NCBI GenBank assembly: GCA_013215295.1
Contig: JABSOZ010000014.1
Location: forward strand, 1-64,000
Source of the DNA: Colwellia sp.
GTDB taxonomy: Bacteria; Pseudomonadota; Gammaproteobacteria; Enterobacterales; Alteromonadaceae
Direction of reading: 5' to 3'
DNA: 64,000 bases
Shown: one piece after another, positions 1 to 7,612 of the stretch
Numbering within the stretch: the stretch's first letter is position 1
Layout of the letters: each line of letters begins with the position of its first letter
The notes under the pieces: generated by a model
Told to the model about the DNA's origin: nothing
Seen by the model: the letters and a program-made list of their open reading frames with translations, nothing else
The model's database searches: none
Position numbers and translations under genes: made by a program

Positions 1-28
1 TGTGAGAGTAGGACATTGCTAGGCGCCT
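1..28 (+). rRNA. rrf: 5S ribosomal RNA, 3' end only
   Basis: The first bases match the 3' arm of gammaproteobacterial 5S rRNA: GAGAGTAGGACATTGC followed by CTAGGC, which would pair with the 5' end of the molecule outside the window. A strong rho-independent terminator follows within 10 bases, as expected at the end of an rRNA operon. The exact 3' end is uncertain by a few bases. Confidence 0.9.
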
Positions 29-36
29 ATTAGAGA

Positions 37-64
37 AGCCCGATTCGAAAGAGTCGGGCTTTTT
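37..64 (+). terminator. rRNA operon terminator
   Basis: Inverted repeat AGCCCGATTC / GAGTCGGGCT around a GAAA tetraloop, ending in a T-run. It directly follows the 5S end. Confidence 0.9.
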
Positions 65-66
65 GC

Positions 67-180
67 TGTCTGGAATTCTAAAGTTTCATATAAATCGCTA
101 AACATAAAGCAGTTGCGCCAATGGTCGTGTGACTTATGTTGAGTAAGGCCCATGTCAGAGTAAAACATTGCTAGGCGCCT
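67..180 (+). pseudogene. Decayed tandem 5S rRNA copy
   Basis: It starts with TGTCTGG two to three bases after the first terminator, like a 5S 5' end. It keeps GCGCCAATGGTCGTGTG (5S consensus GCGCCGATGGTAGTGTG) and ends CCCATGTCAGAGTAAAACAT then TGCTAGGCGCC, nearly identical to the 3' end of the intact copy at 1-28. The central loop region is not recognisable, so it is probably a pseudogene of a duplicated 5S-plus-terminator unit. Tandem 5S genes at the end of rrn operons are known, for example in E. coli rrnD. A divergent functional 5S is unlikely given the lost core. Confidence 0.7.
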
Positions 181-188
181 ATTAGAGA

Positions 189-239
189 CCGCTATTGTGC
201 ATCCATGCACTCGCTGCATTAGTACATACATGTACGTCA
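189..239 (+). repeat. 51 bp two-hairpin repeat inserted behind the 5S pseudogene
   Basis: The first and second 5S copies read identically through CCTATTAGAGA and resume at AGCCCG. The second copy has 51 extra bases between these points. The insert holds a perfect hairpin (GTGCAT-CC-ATGCAC, 197-210), the linker GCATTAGT, and a second hairpin (GTACAT-AC-ATGTAC, 222-235). Related copies lie at about 9431-9475 and 9540-9583. Confidence 0.75.
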
Positions 240-268
240 AGCCCGGTGCGAAAGAGTCGGGCTTTTTG
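239..268 (+). terminator. Second copy of the rRNA terminator
   Basis: AGCCCGGTGC-GAAA-GAGTCGGGCT followed by a T-run. It is nearly identical to the terminator at 37-64 and was duplicated along with the 5S copy. The upper stem has lost pairing on one side (GGTGC against GAGTC). Confidence 0.75.
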
Positions 269-437
269 CTATCTACAATAAAATTTGTTCAACTTTACTT
301 TTTAGTTTACAGAATAAGGTCTTCGGAGAAATTTAAGTCCTAACATATTTGAATATTAATATTTATTTTCAATGTAACGTGTGTATCAATCAGGAACTTG
401 CTAAAATCTAGTTATTAAAAAATTACTTAGTGTTGTT

Positions 438-1370
438 ATGGCAATTAATTGGTTCCCTGGGCATATGCATAAAGCCCAAAAAGAAATAAAAGAAATTCTC
501 CCACAAATTGATGTTGTGATAGAGGTTTGTGACGCTCGACTTCCGTTAAGTAGCGAAAACCCAATGATCACTGAAATTAGAGGTGATCTTCCTTTAATTA
601 AAATATTAAATAAATCAGACTTGGCAGACCCAAAACAAACTAAGATTTGGTTAGAGTATTTAGAGTCTCAGAAAAACGTTAAAGCAATTGCTTTAACTAC
701 AGACAACCCTAGTGTAGCGAAAACACTCCCAGCCCTTATCCGTAAATTAGTTCCTGGTAAAGATCAAACAGGCAAGCAAATTAATGTTGTTATAATGGGT
801 ATTCCTAATGTTGGTAAATCAACATTATTGAATACTTTAGTCGGTAAAGCTAAAGCTAAAGTAGGTAACGAACCAGCGGTTACTAAAGGTCAGCAGCGTA
901 TCCGTTTAGATGACGGGCTTTTCTTATATGATACGCCAGGTATGTTATGGCCTAAAATTATTAATGAAAATAGTGGCTACCGCTTGGCTATAACAAGTGC
1001 AGTAAAAGATACGGCATTTGACCACGAAGATATTGCCGCATTTGCGGGTGAATATTTATTAGCTCAATACCCGGATCGTTTGAAAGATCGCTATCAACTG
1101 CAAGAAATACCCGAAACAGAGACTGAGCTAATTGAAGAAATTGGCAAGCGACGCGGTTGTGTAAAGTCTGGTGGTCGTATTGATTTACATAAAGCTTCCG
1201 CTATTTTGATCAATGAAATACGTGACAAAACGCTCGGTGGTATTACGTTTGAAACACCAGAGATGATAGAAAGAGAAATACTTCATTTTAACGAAGTTGA
1301 AGCGAAGAAAATTGCAGCTCGAGAAGCTAAGAAAGAAGCACGTGGCCGTGGTCGAAGAAACAAACGTTAA
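438..1370 (+). CDS. rbgA: Ribosome biogenesis GTPase YlqF/RbgA
   Basis: A circularly permuted GTPase of 310 residues. The G4 motif NKSD (58-61) precedes the G1 P-loop GIPNVGKST (121-129) and G3 DTPG (165-168), the order diagnostic of the YlqF/YjeQ group. The C-terminal region (about 215-290) matches the RbgA-specific domain, followed by a basic tail. Family role: late 50S subunit assembly in the cytoplasm. The ATG start at 438 precedes the conserved N-terminus (INWFPGHMHKA), which is typical of this family. The gene is followed 13 bases later by a HIT gene on the same strand, a likely two-gene transcript. Identification is firm; function is by family. Confidence 0.95.
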   Translation: MAINWFPGHMHKAQKEIKEILPQIDVVIEVCDARLPLSSENPMITEIRGDLPLIKILNKSDLADPKQTKIWLEYLESQKNVKAIALTTDNPSVAKTLPALIRKLVPGKDQTGKQINVVIMGIPNVGKSTLLNTLVGKAKAKVGNEPAVTKGQQRIRLDDGLFLYDTPGMLWPKIINENSGYRLAITSAVKDTAFDHEDIAAFAGEYLLAQYPDRLKDRYQLQEIPETETELIEEIGKRRGCVKSGGRIDLHKASAILINEIRDKTLGGITFETPEMIEREILHFNEVEAKKIAAREAKKEARGRGRRNKR

Positions 1371-1383
1371 GAGAGAACTAAAT

Positions 1384-1812
1384 ATGTCTAATACTTTTCA
1401 ACTACATGAACTATTACAACGTGACGCAATTGAATTATTAGAATTGCCATTATCAACGCTGTTACTGATGAACGATAGCAACTACCCATGGTTTGTTTTA
1501 GTGCCTAGAGTTGAAAATATTCAAGATCTTTATCAGCTTGATTGGGAGCAGCAACAACAGTATTTAAATGAATCAAGCTTGCTCAGTGAAGTATTGATGC
1601 AATTATTTAATGGTACTAAAATGAATGTAGCCGCGCTTGGTAATATTTGCTCGCAACTCCATGTTCACCATATTGTTCGGTTTTCTGATGATATTGCTTG
1701 GCCTAAACCTGTATGGGGCGAGGTGCCGATGAAGCCATATTCACTAGAAGAGTTAGAGTCGTTAAAAGTAAAAGTACTTCCTGCGTTAGCTATTATAACA
1801 ACACAGGAATAA
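1384..1812 (+). CDS. HIT family protein (histidine-triad hydrolase)
   Basis: 142 residues, cytoplasmic. The motif QLHVHHIVR aligns with the histidine triad H-x-H-x-H-x-x. The first position is Gln, while the second and third His, including the usual nucleophile, are kept. Downstream AWPxPVWG is typical of proteobacterial HIT proteins. Family members hydrolyse nucleoside phosphoramidates or dinucleoside polyphosphates; the substrate here is unknown. The frame is open back to 1297 inside rbgA, but the ATG at 1384 follows a GAGAGAA ribosome-binding site and gives the normal family length. It is probably co-transcribed with rbgA. Confidence 0.85.
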   Translation: MSNTFQLHELLQRDAIELLELPLSTLLLMNDSNYPWFVLVPRVENIQDLYQLDWEQQQQYLNESSLLSEVLMQLFNGTKMNVAALGNICSQLHVHHIVRFSDDIAWPKPVWGEVPMKPYSLEELESLKVKVLPALAIITTQE

Positions 1813-1821
1813 CTTATTAAT

Positions 1822-1861
1822 AAAATCTCGCCGAGTTATGCAACTTTATCTTGGCGATTTT
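1822..1861. terminator. Possible shared terminator between HIT gene and megL
   Basis: AAAATCTCGCC pairs with GGCGATTTT across about 20 bases, with one bulge. It sits between two convergent genes and overlaps the last megL codons. A/T tracts on both sides would allow bidirectional use. The stem is imperfect. Confidence 0.4.
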
Positions 1862-3041
1862 CAATTTTGTCTAATGACTGTTTAAGATCTTCAAGTAAGT
1901 CGCTTACATGCTCTAAGCCAACAGATATACGTATTAAACTATCACTTATGCCTGCCGCTGTTCTTTCTTCTGGAGTATAGGGTGAATGTGTCATTGATGC
2001 AGGATGTTGTATTAAAGACTCTGCATCTCCCAGGCTCACCGCGATAGAAAATAAGTTCATACGATTAATAAACGCTGCACCACCTTTTAAATCTGTATTT
2101 AATTCAAACGCGATAACACCACCGGCAGCTTTCATTTGTGTACCGATAAATTTATAGCCTTCGTGAGATTTTAATCCCGGGTAATATACTTTAGCTATCA
2201 TTGGATGGCTTTCTAAAAACTCAGCAATCGATTGGGCATTAGAACAGTGGCGTTCCATACGCAATGGCAGAGTCTTTAAGCCTCTCATGATCAACCACGC
2301 ATCATGCGGGCTCATCGTTGCACCAATATCTTTAAGTGCTGTTAACTTTATATGACTGATCATGTCAGCATTGCTACAAATGATACCTGCTACTACATCA
2401 CCGTGGCCATTCAGGTACTTAGTAGCACTATGAACCACTATATCTGCACCAAATTTACCGGGTTGCTGTAAAACAGGGGTCAGAAACGTATTATCAACAA
2501 TTGACAGAATATTATGTTGCTTTGATATCGCTAAAATTCGTTCTAAATCTAAAACGACTAAGTTTGGATTAATGGGTGTTTCTAGGAATATTACTTTAGT
2601 ATTCGGCTTAATTTCTTTTTCGATATTTTCAGGAATGCTCATATCAACGAATGAAACTTCAATACCGAATTTTGTAAGCATATGGCTGATTAACGCATAT
2701 GAGCAACCGTATAAGGCGCTTGATGAAATAATATGATCACCACACTGTAAATTAGCTAATAAAGCGCCTGATACAGCAGCCATTCCCGTTGCTGTAGCTG
2801 CGGCATCATCCATATCTTCCATAGCGGCAACACGCATTTCTAATTGTCTTACCGTAGGGTTTCCTAATCTACCATAGATATAACCTTCTGCTTCACCGGC
2901 AAAACGCTCAGCACCTTGTTCAGCACTATCAAAAATAAAAGTAGAGGTTTGGTATAGGGGCGTAGCTAATGAACCGAACTGCTCGTCATTAATTCGACCT
3001 GAATGGATTGCTTGGGTTTCAACGTGTTTGCTATGTTTCAT
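1836..3041 (-). CDS. megL: Methionine gamma-lyase (Cys/Met metabolism PLP enzyme)
   Basis: 401 residues of the cystathionine gamma-synthase/lyase fold. Seen: GYIYGRLGNPT (53-63), Asp183 in VDNT, and PLP-binding Lys208 in HSATKYLNGHGDVVAG. Cys113 in the LYGCSY context corresponds to the active-site cysteine that distinguishes methionine gamma-lyases from other trans-sulfuration enzymes. Expected reaction: methionine to methanethiol, ammonia and 2-oxobutyrate, in the cytosol. It is divergent from a TyrR-like sigma54 activator, and the gap holds a -24/-12 element, an IHF site and a TyrR-type box, so regulated expression is likely. A cystathionine gamma-lyase or O-acetylhomoserine sulfhydrylase is less likely because of the Cys and the neighbour. 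Confidence 0.85.
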   Translation of the reverse strand: MKHSKHVETQAIHSGRINDEQFGSLATPLYQTSTFIFDSAEQGAERFAGEAEGYIYGRLGNPTVRQLEMRVAAMEDMDDAAATATGMAAVSGALLANLQCGDHIISSSALYGCSYALISHMLTKFGIEVSFVDMSIPENIEKEIKPNTKVIFLETPINPNLVVLDLERILAISKQHNILSIVDNTFLTPVLQQPGKFGADIVVHSATKYLNGHGDVVAGIICSNADMISHIKLTALKDIGATMSPHDAWLIMRGLKTLPLRMERHCSNAQSIAEFLESHPMIAKVYYPGLKSHEGYKFIGTQMKAAGGVIAFELNTDLKGGAAFINRMNLFSIAVSLGDAESLIQHPASMTHSPYTPEERTAAGISDSLIRISVGLEHVSDLLEDLKQSLDKIENRQDKVA

Positions 3042-3152
3042 TATTTATCTGCACTATATTTAGTTGGAATGAGGTAAATTATCGGTGTGGTTGTTTGTTT
3101 TGTGATTGTTACACCGTTAACCGCCCTCAATAATAAGGTTATTGATGTTAGA

Positions 3153-3167
3153 GCAATAATAAGGCCA
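3153..3167 (-). promoter_or_regulatory. Candidate sigma54 (-24/-12) promoter for megL
   Basis: Read on the minus strand: TGGCCTTATTATTGC, matching TGGC-N7-TTGC with the invariant GG and GC at the correct spacing. Transcription would start near 3141, about 100 bases before the megL ATG. Confidence 0.65.
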
Positions 3168-3186
3168 GTAATTATTTTCACAATTT

Positions 3187-3199
3187 AATCAACACGTTA
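3187..3199 (+). promoter_or_regulatory. IHF-type site
   Basis: AATCAACACGTTA is an exact match to the IHF consensus WATCAANNNNTTR. It lies between the activator box at 3231-3248 and the -24/-12 element, where IHF normally bends DNA at sigma54 promoters. A single short consensus in AT-rich DNA can occur by chance; position is the main support. Confidence 0.55.
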
Positions 3200-3230
3200 G
3201 GTGTTTTTCGTACATATTGTGAATAAAAAG

Positions 3231-3248
3231 TGTAATATTTATATTACA
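3231..3248. promoter_or_regulatory. TyrR-type operator (upstream activating site)
   Basis: TGTAATATTTATATTACA has perfect TGTAAT / ATTACA arms with a 6-base spacer. The TyrR box is TGTAAA-N6-TTTACA, so each arm differs by one base. It lies about 90-107 bases upstream of the predicted megL start, a usual distance for a sigma54 activator. Confidence 0.65.
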
Positions 3249-3337
3249 AGATTTGGCTGTAATAATTCTATTAAATAGAATAAATAGCAATTATCGCTGT
3301 TTTAATTGGTTTTTTTGATGTACCTTAATTAGTACGG

Positions 3338-3355
3338 TGTAATTTTATTGGTACA
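3338..3355. promoter_or_regulatory. Weaker TyrR-type half-palindrome next to the regulator start
   Basis: TGTAATTTTATTGGTACA has a good left arm and a partial right arm (GGTACA), and ends three bases before the ATG of the TyrR-like gene. This position would suit autorepression. Confidence 0.35.
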
Positions 3356-3357
3356 TA

Positions 3358-4893
3358 ATGTTGAAAGTTGTAATTGAATCCTCTGATAGATTGGGCATCA
3401 GTCAAGAAATTCTCTCGATATTCTCTTTAAATTCATGGAATTTAAAGGCAATTGAAGTAGAGACATGTTTTACCTTTGTCTCCATTGATAGTCCAAATGT
3501 AGATTTCGATAAAATTGAAGAAGCACTCAAAGAAACCAGTGGCATAATAAATTGTCGTGAAATTGACTTTATGCCCTCGGAAAAAAGAGAGAACCACCTT
3601 CATACACTGTTAGCAAGGATCCCTGACCCTATTATCGATATCGACGAAAAGGGCGTAGTGCTTGTTATTAATCAAGCAATAAAAGAAATAGTGTCACCTG
3701 TTGAAAATAACTTGGTTGGCAAGTCTATCGTCGCTTTTATAGATTGTACGCTGGATGCTTTGTTAAAACCTAAAGAGCACAGCCTTTCGTTAACTTTTTA
3801 CGATAGACCATTTATCGCAGATATTTTACCTGTGTATTCCAAGAAAAGAATATCAGGGGCAGTAATTAGTTTGCGATCAATTGATAAGCTCGGTCGACAA
3901 ATCGCCTTAATGCAGTCATCTACTGATGGAATTTTAGATAACATTGTTGGTAAGTCAGAAAAATTACAATCAGTCATGGCGCAAACATTAAGGTTTGCCG
4001 AGCTTGATTTACCTGTGCTTATTACCGGAGATACCGGAACAGGCAAGGAACTTATTGCCCGTGCGCTACATCAAGAAAGTAGTAGGAAAGAGGCCCCATT
4101 TTTGACGATTAACTGCGCCTCATTACCAGAACAATTACTTGAAAGTGAATTGTTTGGCTACGAATCAGGGGCTTTCACGGGAGCTGCTAGAGGTGGAAAA
4201 CCTGGTTTATTTGAACTGGCTAATGGTGGTACTGTCTTTCTAGACGAGGTCGCAGAGATGTCGGTATATTTACAGGCCAAACTGCTTAGATTCCTACAAG
4301 ATTATAGCTTTCGCCGATTAGGGGGAGTTAAGGAACTAACCGCCAATATAAAGATAATCAGTGCCTCACATCAAAATCTTACTGAATTAATTCAAAAAAA
4401 ATTATTTAGAGAAGATTTATATTATCGTTTAAATGTTTTAACCCTTGCTTTACCTGCTCTAAATCAACGTGTTGAAGATATCCCATTATTAGTTGAACAT
4501 TTCGTTAAGAACGCCGCTCGCCAAGTTGAGCAAGAAGCACCTATATTAACGCCTTCTGCATTATCATTATTACAAACATATCAATGGCCAGGTAATATTC
4601 GACAATTAGAAAATTCCATTTTTAGACTAGTCGCATTAAATACCAAGCGTGTTATTCAACGTAATGACGTTGAAGATATTTTATCGGTACAAGAATTTGA
4701 TAAAAATGATGAGATTAATATAGTTCAATATGAGAGTTTTAGAGACTGGACAAGCGCACAAGAACATTTTGAAAAGGCATTACTAATGGAATTATACCCC
4801 TCATATCCGAGTACTCGGAAATTAGCTCAGCGCCTTAAGGTTTCTCATAACAAAATAGCGATGAAATTGAGGGCTTATAATATACCGAGCTAA
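3358..4893 (+). CDS. TyrR/PhhR-family sigma54-dependent regulator
   Basis: 511 residues, the TyrR length. Order: N-terminal ACT-like domain (1-65), PAS domain (about 75-185), AAA+ domain with Walker A GDTGTGKE (224-231), Walker B-like VFLDEVAEM, then a C-terminal TyrR-type HTH (about 470-508). Residues 271-276 are GAFTGA, the loop that contacts sigma54. E. coli TyrR lacks this motif, so the protein should be a true sigma54 activator, closer to PhhR. ACT and PAS domains suggest amino-acid sensing. Divergent from megL with matching boxes between, so megL is the obvious target; aromatic amino acid genes elsewhere may be others. Confidence 0.85.
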   Translation: MLKVVIESSDRLGISQEILSIFSLNSWNLKAIEVETCFTFVSIDSPNVDFDKIEEALKETSGIINCREIDFMPSEKRENHLHTLLARIPDPIIDIDEKGVVLVINQAIKEIVSPVENNLVGKSIVAFIDCTLDALLKPKEHSLSLTFYDRPFIADILPVYSKKRISGAVISLRSIDKLGRQIALMQSSTDGILDNIVGKSEKLQSVMAQTLRFAELDLPVLITGDTGTGKELIARALHQESSRKEAPFLTINCASLPEQLLESELFGYESGAFTGAARGGKPGLFELANGGTVFLDEVAEMSVYLQAKLLRFLQDYSFRRLGGVKELTANIKIISASHQNLTELIQKKLFREDLYYRLNVLTLALPALNQRVEDIPLLVEHFVKNAARQVEQEAPILTPSALSLLQTYQWPGNIRQLENSIFRLVALNTKRVIQRNDVEDILSVQEFDKNDEINIVQYESFRDWTSAQEHFEKALLMELYPSYPSTRKLAQRLKVSHNKIAMKLRAYNIPS

Positions 4894-5100
4894 TGTGGGT
4901 CTATCCGATGAGATTACACACCTACCGGGCGTTATTAAACATTATTGTGGGGCGCTGGGCGCGTGTATAGTCTTAAGTGATAACGGTAATTGATTCATAA
5001 ATTGAGTTATATGCCAATAAGTTTCTGCTTAAAATTTACGGTTAACAACAGCATAGGCTAGGAATCATTTGACGATGTTTATCTATTATGAATGTTTAGA

Positions 5101-5508
5101 CTAACCGCCAACAAATTTAACTTTAAAGCCATTATTCTCTAAAACTTGTTTGATTTGCTCTCTTTTGTCACCTTGAACCTCAATCACTTCTCCGACAACA
5201 CTGCCACCAGTACCGCAGGTTTTCTTTAATTTTTTAGCTAATTCTTTGAGTGCTTTGGCATCTATACCTAAACCACTAATCGTGATAACTCCTTTTCCTT
5301 TTCTTCCTTTAGTTTCACGCCTAACTCTTGCAAAGCCATCACTGGGAGTAATATCTTTGGCGCCACCATCTTGCTTGATACGTCCAGTCTGTGTCGAATA
5401 TACTAATGAACTGTCAGACGGTTGCTGTATTTCTGAATTAGCTGGTGATGCGTTTTTTCTACCAAATGCACCGGCAAGATCGCTAAGACTAGTAAGTTTA
5501 TTTTTCAT
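5101..5508 (-). CDS. yciH: YciH/SUI1 family translation factor
   Basis: 135 residues. The C-terminal half is an eIF1/SUI1 fold: VRRETKGRKGKGVITISGL, then LKKTCGTGGSV, then IEVQGDKREQI and VLENNGFKVKFVGG. The N-terminal 60 residues are polar and poorly conserved, as in other YciH proteins. The frame is open 10 codons further up, but the ATG at 5508 gives the expected N-terminus. Bacterial YciH acts at initiation, affecting start-site fidelity, and its physiological role is not settled. Single gene between a convergent regulator and etfA. Confidence 0.9.
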   Translation of the reverse strand: MKNKLTSLSDLAGAFGRKNASPANSEIQQPSDSSLVYSTQTGRIKQDGGAKDITPSDGFARVRRETKGRKGKGVITISGLGIDAKALKELAKKLKKTCGTGGSVVGEVIEVQGDKREQIKQVLENNGFKVKFVGG

Positions 5509-5560
5509 AATGTTAATACCACTATTTAATCGACACAATTGCTAAATTTAAGACAAAAAT

Positions 5561-5590
5561 AAAGCCACTGTAAAAGTGGCTTTATTATAC
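5561..5590 (-). terminator. Terminator of etfBA
   Basis: AAAGCCACT / AGTGGCTTT hairpin with a short loop. On the minus strand it is followed by TTTATTTTTGT. It lies between the etfA stop and yciH. Confidence 0.8.
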
Positions 5591-5629
5591 CTAGAATACT
5601 CTAGAAAATAAGTCTGAAAACGTTATCGT

Positions 5630-6556
5630 TTACAGTTTAGCTTCAAGCTCTGGTAATACGTCAAATAAATCACCAACAATACCGTAGTCAGCCACTTGAA
5701 AAATTGGCGCTTCAGCATCTTTGTTAATTGCCACAATGATTTTTGAATCTTTCATACCCGCTAAATGCTGGATAGCACCACTGATACCTACAGCTATGTA
5801 TAAATCCGGAGCAACAATTTTACCTGTTTGTCCAACTTGCATGTCGTTCGGTACAAAACCAGCATCTACTGCGGCGCGTGAAGCACCAATTGCTGCACCA
5901 AGTTTGTCAGCAATTCCTTCAAGTAATTTGAAGTTGTCGCCATTTTGCATGCCACGACCACCAGATATAACTACGTCAGCAGCGCCTAACTCTGGACGCT
6001 CTGATTCAGATAATTGGTCACTTACGTGAGCAGAAATACCCGCATCAGTAACAGTGTCTAGTGAAACAATTTCAGCACTACCGTCAGCTGCTACAGCATC
6101 AAAACCTGTTGGACGAACAGTAATGACTTTTTTGCTGTCTAAGCTCTGTACAGTAGCGATTGCGTTGCCAGCATAGATAGGGCGAACAAACGTATCTGCA
6201 CTTTCTACTGCAATAATATCTGAAATTTGAGCAACATCTAATAAAGCGGCAACGCGAGGCATGAAGTTTTTACCTGTTGTTAACGCCGTTGCTAAAATAT
6301 GATCGTAATCACCAGCAAGCTCAGTCACTAATAGACTGATGTTTTCTGCTAACTGGTATTCGTATGCGGCATTGTCAGCAACTAATACTTTACTTACACC
6401 ATTAGTTTTTGCAGCTTCTTGAGCGACAGCTTGACAATTGCTACCTGCAACTAAAAGGTGAATGTCACCACCAATAGCTTGTGCTGCTGCAACAGTTTTT
6501 AAGGTGTCTGCTTTTAATGTGCTGTTATCGTGTTCAGCAAATACTAAAATACTCAT
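5630..6556 (-). CDS. etfA: Electron transfer flavoprotein alpha subunit
   Basis: 308 residues. The N-terminal alpha/beta domain begins [11 protein letters not shown]. The C-terminal FAD-binding domain carries [42 protein letters not shown] and [12 protein letters not shown], all hallmarks of EtfA. It binds FAD and passes electrons from acyl-CoA and related dehydrogenases to ETF-QO. The ATG overlaps the etfB stop by four bases (ATGA), so the two subunits are translationally coupled. A terminator follows. Confidence 0.97.
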   Translation of the reverse strand: MSILVFAEHDNSTLKADTLKTVAAAQAIGGDIHLLVAGSNCQAVAQEAAKTNGVSKVLVADNAAYEYQLAENISLLVTELAGDYDHILATALTTGKNFMPRVAALLDVAQISDIIAVESADTFVRPIYAGNAIATVQSLDSKKVITVRPTGFDAVAADGSAEIVSLDTVTDAGISAHVSDQLSESERPELGAADVVISGGRGMQNGDNFKLLEGIADKLGAAIGASRAAVDAGFVPNDMQVGQTGKIVAPDLYIAVGISGAIQHLAGMKDSKIIVAINKDAEAPIFQVADYGIVGDLFDVLPELEAKL

Positions 6557-7305
6557 GAGATCACCTTCGCTTCATTTTTCAGTTTTTCAATTAATGTATC
6601 AACGCTATCAACTATGATACCTGCTTGACGTTCTGCAGGAGGCGTTACTTTTAATAATGTTGAGCGTGGACGTAAATCAATACCAAAATCAGCGGCAGGC
6701 ATAACAACTAAAGGTTTACGTTTTGCTTTCATTATATTAGGTAATTTAGCATAACGTGGTTCGTTCAATCGTAAATCAGTGGTCACAATTGCTGGTAAGT
6801 TAAGTGCAACAGTTTGTAGGCCGCTATCAACTTCACGAGTAACATTGACTTTATCACCTTCAACCTTTACTTCAGAAGCAAATGTGCCTTGCGGCATACC
6901 GGTTAAGGCAGCAAGCATTTGACCTGTTTGATTGTTATCGCTATCGATAGACTGCTTACCTAAAATGACTAATTGCGGTTGTTCTTGTTCAACAATTTTT
7001 TGTAATAATTTTGCAATATTCAACGCATCTAAGTTTTCATCAGTTTCAATTTGAATAGCACGATCAGCACCTAGTGCTAGTGCAGTTCTTAATTGTTCTT
7101 GGCAAGATTTATCACCGATAGATACGGTAATAACTTCAGTTGCGATCCCCGCCTCTTTCAAACGAACGGCTTCTTCTACTGCTATTTCACAAAAAGGGTT
7201 GATTGCCATTTTTACATTAGCAAGATCTACATTTGAATGATCTGCTTTTACGCGAACTTTGACGTTATAGTCAATTACACGTTTGATAGGTACTAATACT
7301 TTCAT
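6553..7305 (-). CDS. etfB: Electron transfer flavoprotein beta subunit
   Basis: 250 residues, the standard length. Seen: [59 protein letters not shown] and the KAKRKP segment. It forms the AMP-binding half of the ETF heterodimer with EtfA. First gene of the etfBA operon, divergent from etf-QO about 300 bases away, so the complete electron branch from flavin dehydrogenases to ubiquinone is encoded together. Confidence 0.97.
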   Translation of the reverse strand: MKVLVPIKRVIDYNVKVRVKADHSNVDLANVKMAINPFCEIAVEEAVRLKEAGIATEVITVSIGDKSCQEQLRTALALGADRAIQIETDENLDALNIAKLLQKIVEQEQPQLVILGKQSIDSDNNQTGQMLAALTGMPQGTFASEVKVEGDKVNVTREVDSGLQTVALNLPAIVTTDLRLNEPRYAKLPNIMKAKRKPLVVMPAADFGIDLRPRSTLLKVTPPAERQAGIIVDSVDTLIEKLKNEAKVIS

Positions 7306-7544
7306 CGTTGCCTCTGATTGTGTTTATTGTGTTTGTATTTATAGAGTAAAGCTAACGTTTTTGTTACTAGATTAACATTAGCAAATATTTGTAATTATTG
7401 CTCGACAGACTAATACTAGAGTACGTGAACGTCAACGTAATATAGTAGTTGTTTCTGATAAATTGAGCTTAAATAGCTTTTGCCACATTATCTTTAAATA
7501 GAAGATAGTATTTATGGACAAAATATCTATAATGAGTGATATTA

Positions 7545-7560
7545 TCAAACAGGTGTTTGA
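7545..7560. promoter_or_regulatory. PsrA-type operator, upstream copy
   Basis: TCAAAC-AGGT-GTTTGA, a perfect inverted repeat. It matches the published PsrA pattern (G/C)AAAC-N2-4-GTTT(G/C). The second copy follows at a 19-base centre-to-centre distance. Confidence 0.65.
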
Positions 7561-7563
7561 AAA

Positions 7564-7579
7564 TCAAACGAGTGTTTGA
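7564..7579. promoter_or_regulatory. PsrA-type operator, downstream copy
   Basis: TCAAAC-GAGT-GTTTGA, with the same arms as the copy at 7545-7560 and a different spacer. It sits 24 bases before the etf-QO ribosome-binding site, where a bound TetR-family repressor would block transcription. In Pseudomonas and Alteromonadales PsrA responds to long-chain fatty acyl compounds and controls ETF genes. Confidence 0.65.
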
Positions 7580-7612
7580 TTTTATTTCAATGAATATTTT
7601 TTGGGGAAGTTT

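Noticed and set aside
1297-1383. Longer N-terminus for the HIT protein
   Set aside because: The extra codons overlap the rbgA tail and are lysine/arginine-rich; ATG 1384 has its own ribosome-binding site and gives normal family length.
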